Positions 36,646 through 50,144 of a DNA stretch of 64,000 nt are shown one piece after another. The position numbers and the translations under genes were made by a program. Positions within the stretch are counted from its first letter, which is position 1; every line of letters begins with the position of its first letter. This stretch comes from Paraspadella gotoi (lineage: Eukaryota; Chaetognatha), in the NCBI GenBank assembly GCA_051294375.1, contig JBJCIZ010000239.1:6619545-6683544 (forward strand). Reading direction: 5' to 3'. The notes beneath the pieces are model-generated. The model was not told where the DNA came from. It saw only the letters and a program-made list of their open reading frames with translations, and made no database searches.

Positions 36646-38068
36646 CGGTACATTTACATTTACATTTACATTTATTTCTTAATCGTATTGAGCGCGGCAA
36701 AGCGTATCTGTTTATTTAATCATTTATTTATCTATTTATTAATTTATTTAATTTATTTTATTTTCAGTCGCACAATCAACATTCGTCATGGGACGACGTA
36801 AGAGAGAAATCTCAAAACGGCGAATCAAACGCAGTATTTAAAAAAAAATTATTTGGTAGAAATTAAGTATTAAGTTATTGGACAGTATTAAAATGGAAGT
36901 TCCAGCATTGGACTTCACTAAATTTTACGCATTTTAGCGTTCCAAGCATTTAGTCAATTGTAGGTTAGTGAATTTATCGCGATTCTTTTCAAATATAGAT
37001 TTAATTAAAATATAATTGTATTTCTTTTTTATTTTTCTGAGTCACATTTAAAATAGCTAGGACGTTGTACTTTCACGGTGGAAACTACTAATTACGCAGT
37101 AAGCGAGAATGACGGCCAAAGAAAAGAGTTTTCAGTTAATCTATTTATCATTTACAACTTAAATTTAAACAATAACAAGGTGGGGACGTTGATCGAGAAA
37201 ATTATATACATTACCGCGTACTTATATATGTAAACCTTCTAAAGTAAAACAATTTTCATTAACCTATAAAACATTAAAACAATTGTGTGTAGATCAAAGC
37301 GAATGTAGTTTTGGTCATTGCTTTATTGTCAAAACTAAATTGGCACCTAAATTTCAACTTAATAATTAATTCTATACGAATGCATTAATCTGCGTTACTG
37401 GTGATTTATACATAATGACACGAACTATATTTCTTATTGAAACTAAAAACGTTTTGTACAATTACAAGAGAGTATAAAATTATTCGACTAGTCCAGAACA
37501 AACTAAAAAGCCCTGGACGACGTAATTACTACAATATATTTGACTAAAGGTATAATAATAATAATTGATATAATTGGTATTTCTCGTCCTACAACTGCTT
37601 ACGCTCTAATACATAATACGTAAAATAGATAAGTAAAAGAATGATAAAAGATAATGAAAATATATGCTAGATATCCCAACCCTTAGAAAACAGTTTGAAA
37701 TGCAGTTAGATATATAGATAGATAAAAGGCCTTATTTTCCCAAAGCGCCCCTTTTCATAACATTTTCGGAATTAATATAGTTTTTTATTTAAAAAATAGG
37801 TTAATAGTTAAAATCAAGAATTAGTTTAAGAATTAAGGATTAGCTAAGTTATTATGGTTAGCAACTAGAATTTAGGGTGAGGTTTAAAAATAAAGGATTT
37901 AGTATTTAGGGTTAAGGAGTAAGTTTGGGTTAAAAATAATGACTAAAAATTAGATTAATTAAAATTAAATAATAAAATTTAATCTACAGGGCAGGTAAGT
38001 TATCCTTCCCCTTAGACCCCTTTAACCCTCTCCTCTCAAAAAGACGGCCGATTCCGGCGTGAAGGCCT
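36646..38068. other. Tail-to-tail intergenic region, G-gamma and chitin synthase
   Basis: It holds (ACATTT)n (36651-36676), a possible acceptor 'ttattttcag' at 36769 that could mark a spliced 3' UTR, and a MITE-like TTAGGG-type block at about 37733-37985 starting 'ttattttcccaaagcgcccc'. The G-gamma and chitin synthase genes converge here. Confidence 0.5.
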
Positions 38069-39214
38069 TCACTTGAAGAACGTCCTCGTCGACTTGAAGA
38101 CCCTCTTGATGACCCAAAATGGGTGAGCATCGGCGAAGAGATACTTGACGAGTCTGAATCCCAGGGAACCGATGCGGTGAGTCACCGTGCTGAAGAGCAG
38201 CACCGTCAAGATGATGCCTGCGCGGGAATCGGGGGGGAGTGGGGGGGGGGAGGCGAAAAAAGCTCAGGCGAAAATCACGGATCAATAAAAAAAACAGGTT
38301 TGAGCAAACAAGGTCGGATCTGCCCACGATCATTAGCGGTAATTAATTAATTTATTAAATATTAATTCATTCTAGTTAATTAATGTTTGTTTTTAGGTCT
38401 TTTTGTCACTGACCACGACGATGATGGCGACGACAACAATAATGCCGATAACGATTGACTTACTTGATTATTTGATTTATTGATTGATTAAATAATTATT
38501 TGATAAATAAATTGATTGATTGAATAATTTCTTAATAAATAAATAAATTTAATTATTGAATAATAAATTGATTGTGTGGATTTATCATAATTCGATGTTC
38601 TGACATGATAAAAGTGAATGCCCGACAAGATTGAGGGGGCGGACCGATGGACCGACAAAGTTAATTATAGAGTCGGGATCAGCTTAGAGCAGATCCGACA
38701 AAGAAGGCCAATCTCAAAAAAAAAAAAAAGAGCTATTTCTTTATCTTTTGTATAGGGTCTGGGTTTCGAAGCAATGTTTTTAATGCCTATATACCTAAAA
38801 ATAAATTAATAAAGCCTGCTTATTTTGTACACGGCCCTGCTAAATTTGTATGCACCCTTTTTAATTCAGTACCTGCTTATACTCACTCTTTACACGCTTT
38901 TGCTAATAAGGTACATTCCAATGCTAATTTGGAATAGCCAATGCCAATTTAGTACCCACCCATACTCAGTTCGTACACGCCCCTGCTCCCGTCGTATCCG
39001 CGCCCCTGCTCACTTAATACACACCCCTGCTCACCTCTTACGCGCCCCTGCTCACCGTAAATGGATACGACAAAGACGACGTTGGCGATGTCGTCAACTG
39101 CCCAAGTGAATTCGGGTTCGAAGAAAAGGAGATAAAAGATGGAGAAGAATGACAACCAGACGGCGTTGATGAGTAGGAAGACGGAGAGGTACGAGTTGCG
39201 CATGCGTCGGATTC
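38069..39214 (-). CDS. Chitin synthase 3' exons: last transmembrane segments
   Basis: Exon 39056-39214 encodes [19 protein letters not shown], a membrane segment, and ends ..VSIYG at GTGAGC. The final exon, 38069-38217, continues in phase as [20 protein letters not shown] and ends ..STRTFFK with TGA at 38069-38071. The THR-GSL pattern matches the conserved end of insect-type chitin synthases. The order is consistent with the C-terminal membrane bundle. Confidence 0.8.
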
Positions 39215-39506
39215 CTGAGAGAAATAAATATTAGGGAAAAAAAATGAATCGATGCATCTTGTGAGCGATGATCAATATTAGGGGGGGCCGGTGGTGTCAC
39301 CAATGACGCGAATGACGTCAGTGAAAAGGGTCTTATTGATGGCAATAGCAAAGTACGATGGAGAAAGCGTCGACTCGACATGGATGTATCCCCATCGTTG
39401 GATTCTTAGAGTGGGCAACAAAAACAATTAAAAAAAAAACAACCTAAGTTGCCAAACTTAATTAATTTATTTGTTCATTTCTTTTCTTTTTTCTCTCTCT
39501 CTTTCG

Positions 39507-39569
<63 letters not shown>

Positions 39570-41464
39570 CTCTTTTCTCTCTCTCTCTCTCTCACTCTCT
39601 CACCCTCGACAAGCTTGGGTTTGGGGGCACCGCGTTCGGATCATTTGGATTAAGATATTTGGCGCAGAGTTCCTTCCAAAACGCGTGTTCCTCTTTGTCT
39701 TCGATCGTTCCTTGATTGAGGCCCCGAACGAGGAATGGATATCCGGACAGAGTGAAGTCTGAAGATGAGTAAAGATAATTTCGATCCAAAGGTTGCTCCG
39801 GCAAAAAAAAAAAAAAAAACCAAAAAAGTCATCATTAGCGAAATAATTAAACAAAACAAAAAAAATAATTTCTTGCTTCAAAAAAGTCCCCAAACGCAAT
39901 GAAAGAAAGAAAACAGACAATATTTATTTGTTACATAATGGTCACATTAATGCTATCACGGCTTTTTACTTTCTACAATATTTTAGCACCACAATTCCAG
40001 GACCATAGCGACTCCAATGACCCCGACGAATTGAGCGACCCCAAGAACCCCAGTGCGCCCCCAATAATTCCAGTCTGCCCAGCCCCATCACCCGCTGGAG
40101 GAGTGGATTCGATGCTGGAGTCGTCGACTTCCTCGTCGAAACCGGGATTCTCTTTCGCAGCCTCTTCCTCTGCGGATTAATAAAAAAATTAAATTAAACC
40201 AATTGTTAAATTAACGTTATATAGTGATAATAATATATTACTTTGTTCCTTTTTCTTCAGTTCTCTCGTTCCCCAACTCTGGTCGATGATGTTGCAGACG
40301 GTGTAGACTGGGAGGAGAAGGTGCAGGGAGGGAAACGCCAAAAAATACCTGAAAATTAGAAGAAAAAAAAATCGTAGCGATGCTCTTTTGTTGGAAAAAA
40401 AAATGTTTTGTCTTTTAGTGACACCTCGCGAGATTTTCGGTTTTTAAAAAAACTAAACTTTAATACTTTAATACAGAGTTAGTAAATTTGGCTTACTTTT
40501 AAATTTAATGGAAACTTAGCGGACAGAAAAATTCTACAAAAATCAAAGAGAGACCGAGAGATGATACTTGGGAGAGAGAAAAAAGAAAGTTAGAGAGCGA
40601 GACACTCACCAAACGATGTGGGCGACGACTGGGAGATCTTTGACGTGCAGGACGGCGGCGAGGAGGACGACGCCGAGGAAGATGAGGAAGAGTAGGATCG
40701 TGAAATGCCCCGGCTGTGTGTGGGGATTGTTGTGTGGGGGGAGTGGGTTGGGGGAGTGTGTTGGGGGGAGCGGGTGAGAGAGAGTGTGTAAACGCGATGG
40801 GAAGATGGTTAGAGATTGGAGGCGGTGGGAGGAGACGGAAGTTCTCGCGTTTATAACTATAAATCTATTTTATGTAGTAGTATCTACTAACTTAGACCCG
40901 ATTTCATTGGCTGCGCACGATTTATATCTAGTTTTTAAGTTAGTATTTATTTTTACTCACAAGGAATGACGTCCTTCATGAAATAGACGGCGCCACCGAT
41001 CACCATGACTGTGGCCAGCAGAATGAAAAAAATGGAGAGGTATAACGAGAAACGAATCTGAATAAGAATTTAAAGAGAGAGTTAACAAAAAGTTTGTCAT
41101 CCGTATTAAAAATATAGTCACTACGACTATATCGTAATATATAATTATTGAGATTACAAAAAAATACTATACGAGAAATCAGACACTTTAATGGAACCAG
41201 TCGATTCGACTTACTTGAAATTTAGGAGAAGCGCAGACGCAGACAAAAACGTACAATAGAATAATAAGCACGAGTCCTATCATTGTAAACTTGTAATTTA
41301 TGTAACCGCGAGAAGCTGCCTCGAGGCCGCCTGGAGAAGAAAAAAAGTGGCGAAAATTGTTGAAAAAAATCTAAATTATCGTTTTCCCAAAAAAAAAATT
41401 ACCTGCCAAGAGACATATCGTGAAGGATGGCGTCAACAACCCTGCAAAATAGTGGGGAAGGAGT

Positions 41465-41554
<90 letters not shown>

Positions 41555-44500
41555 GAGAGAACGAGAGAGAGAGAAGGAAGGAGAGAGATGGTAATTTATT
41601 TATCGCTTTTATCAATAGCACAGCAGTAGCAATCAAAAGCAGCTGTAGCAACAGCGGCGGCAATTGACGGTATATGCACTTTATGCAGCTCTCGATATCT
41701 GCAGTAGAAATGAAGAGCATAAACACTTTTATCGACAGTCTACTGCATAAAATTCATTAACAGTCTTAGCTATTGACAGCAGAGATTGCGATCAACTGCA
41801 GAAGAAACAAACAACAGTAAACAGCAATCGTGCAACAAAAGTCATCAACAGCTCCAACAATAATTGGCAAACCATCATTTAAGGTAAAACTCAGAACCAA
41901 CAATAATTGACAATATTAGCACAAATTGACAGTGGCATAACCAATCGACGGGAGCCGCAGCGACTGACAGCGGCGCGCAGCAGCGTGTCATATTAACTTG
42001 CCTGAGATAAAGAGGACAAAGAGGAGAACGATGTAGCCGAAGGAGACGGTGTCGTTCTGCCGACAGAGGCGCCACCCGTTGCGGAAGACGGCGATCATGT
42101 TGCCCACCTCGGACATGATCCACCGACGACGCTGCTTGACGAACTCCTTGAAGGATTCCGGGCAGAAGGTCGTGTTGACGCAGAGGGACGTGTAGTCCAG
42201 TTTCCAGCTGGATGTACAGTCGTCGTCGTCGTTGTTTGGGAGAAAAAGAGTGGGTTTTTTGGGGGGAGAATTAGGATAAAGTAAAGTGAAAGGGAAACAA
42301 ATGAGTAACTAATGAGATAATAAATAATGAAAAAAGAAATAATTAAAGGAAAAAAGAAGAAAATAATAAAAAAGAAAAAATTAAAAAACAAGGAAAGCAA
42401 GAAAAAATAAAGAAAAAAAGAAAGAAAGAAAGAAAGAAAGAAATAAAGAAAGAAGGAAAGAAAGAAATAAAGAAAAAAAAAAAGACCTCAGTCCTAACTA
42501 AAATAAATAAATAAAATACCATTGCATACTGAACTCGGGTAAAAGAAAAAAACCTCCCCGCTGCATTAGTTTCCCTTACCTCGTCGAGCGAAAGAGCCAC
42601 TTACCCTTTGAGCATCATGAGCGTGCAGAGCCATCGATCTTCTCCCATGTCCTTTAGGAAAGTCTCGAAGGGTCGACTCACTTCCGTCGAGTATGTGGAG
42701 ACGACCTCGCGCAGAGCGGAAGCTCGGTAGAGGGAGAAGCACCCGGGGCAGCAGAGCACAGCCCCGAGGACTTGCTGGGCACTCTTCAGCAGCCAGAATT
42801 CTTTCGAGGGGGGGGGGAACAGTGGAGATAAAAGCTCTTTCTTCTCCGAGAGTGACCTTCTCTATTTCATAATGACTGAACTTAATTTTAAGCGGATTTT
42901 GCAAACCTACCACTTTAGGTGTCTTATGGATATATTTGGATATACTTTAAGATTTTATAGTTTTCAGAGATGGCATTTTTTTATTTTCTTTCTCATACTT
43001 TCTGGCCTACTGTGTGACTTACACTGTGAGCTATATATCTTGATTTATTCAGTCTTAATTTAAAACTAAAGTTAAATATTTCGTTGTTAAACAAAAAGAA
43101 ATAATTGTACAATTTCAAATCAAATTTCATTTCAAATCAACTGAAAAGATAACGAAAATACACTAAAACCGAATATAATATCGAATAATCGAATATCGGA
43201 TATCAAATACTAATTTCTCACAAAATCATAAACTAAATCCTAACCCTTAATCCCTAACCGCAATTACTAATCTTGTTCTCTTACCTTAATCCCTAACCCT
43301 TATCACTTACCTAATCACTAAGGCGGGCCAAAATTGAACACTTTTTATAACTTTTAATTCTCTCAAAAAAATTCCTTTTTTCCTTCTATTACTAAATCGA
43401 TTTTCAATGCAACTTTTTGAATTAGTTCATTGGGTTGTTGCACTGAAGCTTTTAAATATTTATTAATATATAACAAATGACAAAATTTTTTTTTTTAAAA
43501 ATTAGTTTTTAAGAACGGATTCCTATAGAGCTTGAAAAGTTAAATGAAAGTTAGTACTACAATTTTTAAAAATTTTGACAAGAAATTGGTTAAAAACAGA
43601 AAAAACGTTAAAAAATCATCATCATCATCATTGGCTGAATTTTATAGTTTTTTAAAATTTTTATCAATAAAACAACAAAATTTTAAAATTTGTATTAATA
43701 ACCTTTATCTAACTTTTAAAGCTCTATCAGAATCCATTAAAAAAAATTGAAAAAATTCAAAAAAAATTTTTAACTTTATATAGTAATAAAATAATCTTTA
43801 AATGCTTCCGTGCGCTTATTAATAAGATAATTTTTTTAAATTATTTTTATTTTCATATTCTCTAACAGTCACTTTATCATTATTTATTTGGAGAACTTCT
43901 AGTTTTCAACCTGTTCCGGCCTACTAATCACCGCCCCCCCAAAAAAAATCCCTTACCCTTTCCGTAGTCCCACATTTGGTACCAAACGACGGGGCCGCCC
44001 TTGATGCCGATCGGGTAAGTTCGTCCGCAGACGCCGCCGACGCGACGGTCTCGCTCGAGGACTTCGACGAGCTGCTGCACGGATGAAGCTTCGAACTCCA
44101 TGTCAGCGTCTGTGGAGGCAAGGGGGAGAGATGGGGTGGGGGAGAGGGGAGAGAGAGAGAGAGCAGTTAAGGGTTAAATAGTAAGAGAGAAAGAGAGGGA
44201 GCGGTTAAGAGTAAAATGGTAAAGGGAGAGAAAGAGAGGGAGCGGTTAAGAGTAAAAGGGTAAAGGGAGAGAAAGATAGGGAGCGGTTAAGAGTAAAAGG
44301 GTAAAGGGAGAGACAGAGAGGGAGCGGTTAAGAGTAAAAGGGTAAAGGAGAGAAAGATAGGGAGCGGTTAAGAGTAAAAGGGTAAAGGGAGAGAAGAGAG
44401 GGAGCGGTTAAGGGTAAAAGGTTAATAGTAAAAGGGTAAAGGGAGAGAAAGAGAGGAGCGGTTAAGAGTAAAAGGGTAAAGGGAGAGAAAGAGAGGGAGC

Positions 44501-45923
44501 GGTTAAGAGTAAAAGGATAAAGGGAGAGAAAAGAGAGGGAGCGGTTAAGAGTAAAAGGGTAAAGAGAGAATGAGAGCGAGCGGTTAAGGGTAAAAGGTTA
44601 AAGGGAGAGAAAGAGAGGGAGCGGTTAAGAGGAAAAGAGTAAAGGGAGAGAAAGAGAGGGAGCGGTTAAGAGTAAAAGGGTAAAGGGAGAGAAAGAGAGG
44701 GAGCGGTTAAGAGTAAAAGGGTAAAGGGAGAGAAAGAGAGGGAGCGGTTATAAGTAAAAGAGTCGTAGAGAGAGAGTGAAAGCGGTTATATGGGTAAAGA
44801 GAAGAGGCAGAAGAGAGTTTGGAGAGAATAAAGTATCGGGGGGGGTGGAAAATGGACAGACGGATCGGGAAAAGTGAAAGGGAAAATGAAAACAGATGGA
44901 ATTGTTGGGGATTCAGATGCTGGAATTCAGCTGCTGGAATTCGGCTGTTGGAATTCAGCGGTCAAATTATTCTTCCTTGTAAATCTCTAAATTGTTGAAT
45001 GATTTTTTTCGCTTTGTTTAAAAATGAATATTTTTTTAATGTACATTATATCTTCCTTCTATCTTTCTATCTCTATCTCTAACTCTTTCATTTACCAGTT
45101 GATAAAACGTAAGTGTGCTCGTCGATAAGAGGATCTCCCGAAAGCTCGACATTCGTGAAGAAGGAGTGCGATTTCTGGAAAGTTTTATTTTTAATTAAAC
45201 TTAAAATGAGATTCATCAAAAATTTCAAAATTCTCTAAGATTCTCTAAGATTCATCAAAGATTCATCAATGATTCTCTAAGATTCATCAAAAATTTCAAA
45301 ATTCTCTAAGAAATTCCTAAAAATAAACCAGAAGGAAAAAAATATGCTACTTTTTTATTTATTTATATTAGGCCGTCAAAAATTTCGCCCTTCATTTTTT
45401 TTTTATTTGAATATGTCAACAATTTAAAGTTATTTAAAATCTTTTTTTTTAAATGAAAGTCGAATATATATATATATATATGTATATATTGGTTGTACCA
45501 ATTTCATAAAGGTGATCGAATGGATAGAAAGGTTAATTAATTTTTTTTATCTTAACGGTATTTGATTATATTCTTATATAAATCAATAACTCGAACCTGA
45601 AGAATATTTTTTAAAAGTGCCCAATTTTAAGTTAAATTCTGAATTAAGTAAATTATTATGCCTAAAGATAAGATTATGGGTTAAGGTTGAAGGTTAGGTT
45701 TAGGATTAAGGGTTTTGATAAGGAATATGGATTATAGGATAAGATAGAGAATTAAGATTAGAAATTGGCTTAAGATAAAGTATTAAGGTTAAAGATGAGG
45801 AACAGAAATGGGGAGCTTTCGGAAAATAGTGCCGAAAAAACCTGAGAGGAAACTTCGCTATCCGTCTCTTCGAAGCGTCGCTCGTCTGGTGCGTTGGGGT
45901 TTCCCGAAGTTCGATGGAAGAAC

Positions 45924-46012
<89 letters not shown>

Positions 46013-47920
46013 TAAAAGACAAAAGTCTGAATCGAAAACAATTAAAATAAAATATTTAAAATGGAAATCAAAAACAACCCGGTTTGCATAAATGTCAACG
46101 TCGCAGTCAGCGACGACAACAACAACAACAAGAACTGCAGCAGAAGTAGCAGTAGCACCGGCTCTCGATCTCCCGATCCCGCTCTCGTTGTCCAGCGTCT
46201 CATCCTCCTTCGTCTCCGATTCGCCCGTCGAAGACTTGACGACCTCCTTGGGCGTGGAGGGATATTCGCGGAGATACCCAAATTCCCTGGAGGGATAGAT
46301 ATTTTATTTAATAATAAATATTTATTAAACGCGCAATACAATAAAATTAAAATCAGTAAACGAAAGACAACCAAAACCTAACAAAAATACAACAAGTTTG
46401 ATCAAACAATGCCGGATCTGCCCACGATCATTAGCGATAAGCAGTTGATCAGATAATTAATTAATTAATTGATTAATAAATTTAATATTTAATTAAATTT
46501 TTTTTTATTTCACTTTGTCTCTCCTCTCAATAACAAAACAACAATCTCGATCACAACATTATTAAATAAATTAATTAATTACAAAATTAATTAGTATTTT
46601 TTTAATAATTAATTAAGGCAGCTAGAATTTACATTTAATATAAAAAGAAAAGAATAATATAGTGAAATAGATTTTTTGCTTTTTCCATTTTAACTCATTT
46701 CCACTTGGACGATTCCATTGAAACATGATTTCCAGCTCAATCACACACTTTACTACCCACATTCAAAATTTAAAGTCAATCGCTCCATCCATTCAAAACT
46801 AAGGGGGGACGGACAGACAGACAGACAGACGGACATAAAGTTTTTGGCATAATTTATTATAAGTTGATATTCTGACATAATCTAAGTGTCTTACCAACAA
46901 GATTTTGGGGTGGGACCGATGGACCGACAAAGTGGATTATAGAGCCAGAATTTGCTGTAAGCGGATCCGGCTAAAAATAGTCAGTTTTTTCTCTTTTTTA
47001 TCGGACCTCCCCTTAAAGTTACTTACTCCATACCCAACCCCCACCGCCCCGAAAACTCTCCCCCCCCTCGCCTCACTTGTCGATGAAGAAGACGTGGGCG
47101 GACGGATTATTTTTGAGCTGAAGGACGAACATCATGTACATGATTTGACTCCATCGTTTCTTCTTTTTAACGAGGGTAGAATCTTTGAGATGGACCACGA
47201 ACCCCATGGATCCCACGTTGTCCCAGCGAAGTTGGAGGCCGTACGGAGTCTCGTAGCAACGGGCGGCTGGGAAGGGGGGGACCGGGGGGTTGTGTGTGGG
47301 GGGTCGAGTGAGGGCAGACCCGCAATTTTTTTCAAAGGTACGTTTTTAGTACTATTTTCCGAAAACGCCCCATTTTTGATCTTTTCTTATCTTTTATTTT
47401 ATTAATTTGCCATTACTAGACGTTTCGTGGCAGAAATAGTACTTTAAATTAATTCGTAGTCCATAATGGGATTGCGTGTGGATAAGGTGCTAAGTCTTGG
47501 CTGTAAACTACTTATCATAAGTTCTTTGCCAACCGAGGCCGGGATTGAAACTTGGTTTTCCAATGTCAAGGACTTATTGAAGGAGACGTTCTCATATCAT
47601 AGGCTGGACGGAAATTGTCGCAATGGCCGACTACAACTACAAGCTATTAAGACAACTATTAAGACAACTATTAAGACAACTATTAAGACAACTATTAAGA
47701 CAACTATTAAGACAACTATTAAGACAACTATTAAGACAACTATTAAGACAACTACAAGACATTAAGACCATTTAGACCGGCACCTCAAAAAAATAAATAA
47801 ATAAATCAGCGGAAATCGTAAAATTTTGTTTTCAACTTCCTCTCAATTTCGAATTCTTCATTTCCAGAAGAAGTCAAAGAGCAATTTCGTCGAGAGACGC
47901 CAGCTCTCTCTCCGTCTCTC

Positions 47921-48017
<97 letters not shown>

Positions 48018-50067
48018 CCTTCGTCGTCCCCCTCTCTCTCTCTCCGCAAAAAGTCAAAGCGGTGGTTGAGTCACTCACTGATCGAAAAGGCGGTGAATCA
48101 CTCAACACACAAGTACAAAGTCAAAACGAGGTTTTCTTACAAAGACGCTGAAGTTAACGAGGGTTGTAGGCCCTGGTCAATAATTATAAATTGGTACAAC
48201 CAATGGGAAGACTTTTCCCTTCATTAAAATAAAAAAGCTGTCTCGCCTTCAGAGTTATGACGATAGTTCGTTAAGACCATTTGCTAAAAATATTTTTCGG
48301 CTTAATCAAGCAAATTAAGTTAAATTGAATATAAGTACAATAAGTATTCCCCGATCTAATACTTAAGGGAGTGGTCTTTTCATACAATTGAAATATTCTT
48401 TAAAATATTATACCACTTCATTGATAGGGAAGCCAAGTACTCTGGGTGTGAATAAACGAGACTGTGAGAGAATCTTGATTGAAAGCTTGCAGGGACCTGC
48501 TATGTCATTATCTTGTAAGAGTGATGGAGGCCTTAAACCACCAAAGCCTGTCCAAAGTCAGGGGCAAGAAAGCTTATTTATTAAATGAATGGATAGTTTT
48601 TATATTGGTTGCACCAATTTCGAGAAAATAACAAGAAATGAGATAAGCAATATGCTATTAATCCAATAAGATAAGATAATAAATTAATCCAAGAATTATC
48701 ATTATCAAACTAACTAAAAAAATCCCTAGATTCTTTCTCAATCCATCGGCCAATTGAAACAAATGGATCAATCGTGTCATTTCGATCAAATACAATAAAA
48801 TACAATTGAAACAGTTCATAAAACGTTAAACGATTTCATTGAGAGTTAGTCCAGGTTCTCTGGGAGAGAATAAACTAGACTGTACGAGATTCATTATTAA
48901 ATCCAAGCTGGATGCTAGATATTACGTATCTAAGGCCTAAACCCGTTATAGCCTGTCCAAATTCAGGACTAAGATCGCTTATTTATCGAATGAATGGATA
49001 ATTTTTTAATATTGGTCAAACAAATTTTATAACTTAAAATCTATCTATGAATAAGTTGAAGTCATCGATCGTCAACCCACCCGCCACGTCGACGTCCAGC
49101 TTTTCCGGCAAGAGATCGAGGATCTGCCGACCGAAGGCTCCGATCTCCCGCCGACGGATTCCATTGTCGACGATGATGTGCGTCTCGATTTGCACTGTGG
49201 AGGCGTAAGAGGATGTGGCCACTGTGCGGAGGGACTGGAGGGTGAGGAAGAGGGGTGAGATGTGGGGGTTATGGCCGGTTTAAAGACAGTTGGGGGATTG
49301 GAATGTGAAATGGTGAAATGTTTGAAAGACGTAGGAAAGGATGGAAAAGGTATTAAGAGAAGATAAGAGAAAATAAATAAGAGAAGATAAGAAAGAGTAG
49401 ATAAAAAAGAGAAGAGAAGATAAGAAAGAGTAGATAAGAAAGAGAAGATAAGGAAAAAATAATTGAGTCAAGATGAGAAAGAAGGAGAAGATAAGACAGA
49501 AAAGATAAGTGAGAGAAAATAGGAATGAGAGGAAGGGAAGAAGATGAGAAAGAGAAGAAAAGTAAATGAAGATAAGAAAAGAAGATAAGATATCATCACT
49601 ATCGCGTAGCTACTTGAATTCAACGTGAAGCAACCGACCTGCAGCAACCGCCGCATCTCGAAGTCAGCCTCTTGATACATCGTGGTGCAGATGAACACGC
49701 GTGGCTGAATCTCTGAGTGGTTGCGGCAAAGACTTTCCGGGGCTGGAAAGTGGAAAGAGAAAAAGGAGTGGAAAGTTGAAGGTGAAAACGTAAAAAATTG
49801 GGGAGAAAAAGGTGGAAAGTGGCAAAGTTAAAGCTTTTCACCTCGTTTAAATTAAAAATTGACTATTTACTATTTAAAAATATAAATAGTAACTAATTAA
49901 AAAGAAATCATTCAGGAATACATTACGCGATGAATCAGGGAAAACTCGCGGAATTTATTCAACTTTAATTTTAATTTAATTTTAATTCATAAGTTTTCTT
50001 TGGCGAGGAAATGGGAGGGATATTTTCCTGAGCAAATGTCAGGGGTTATGAGCGTCGTGATAGAGAG

Positions 50068-50144
<77 letters not shown>

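Noticed and set aside
42343-42600. Phe-rich membrane protein on the minus strand
   Set aside because: It is a translation of the (GAAA)n/A-rich intron tract between two confirmed chitin synthase exons.
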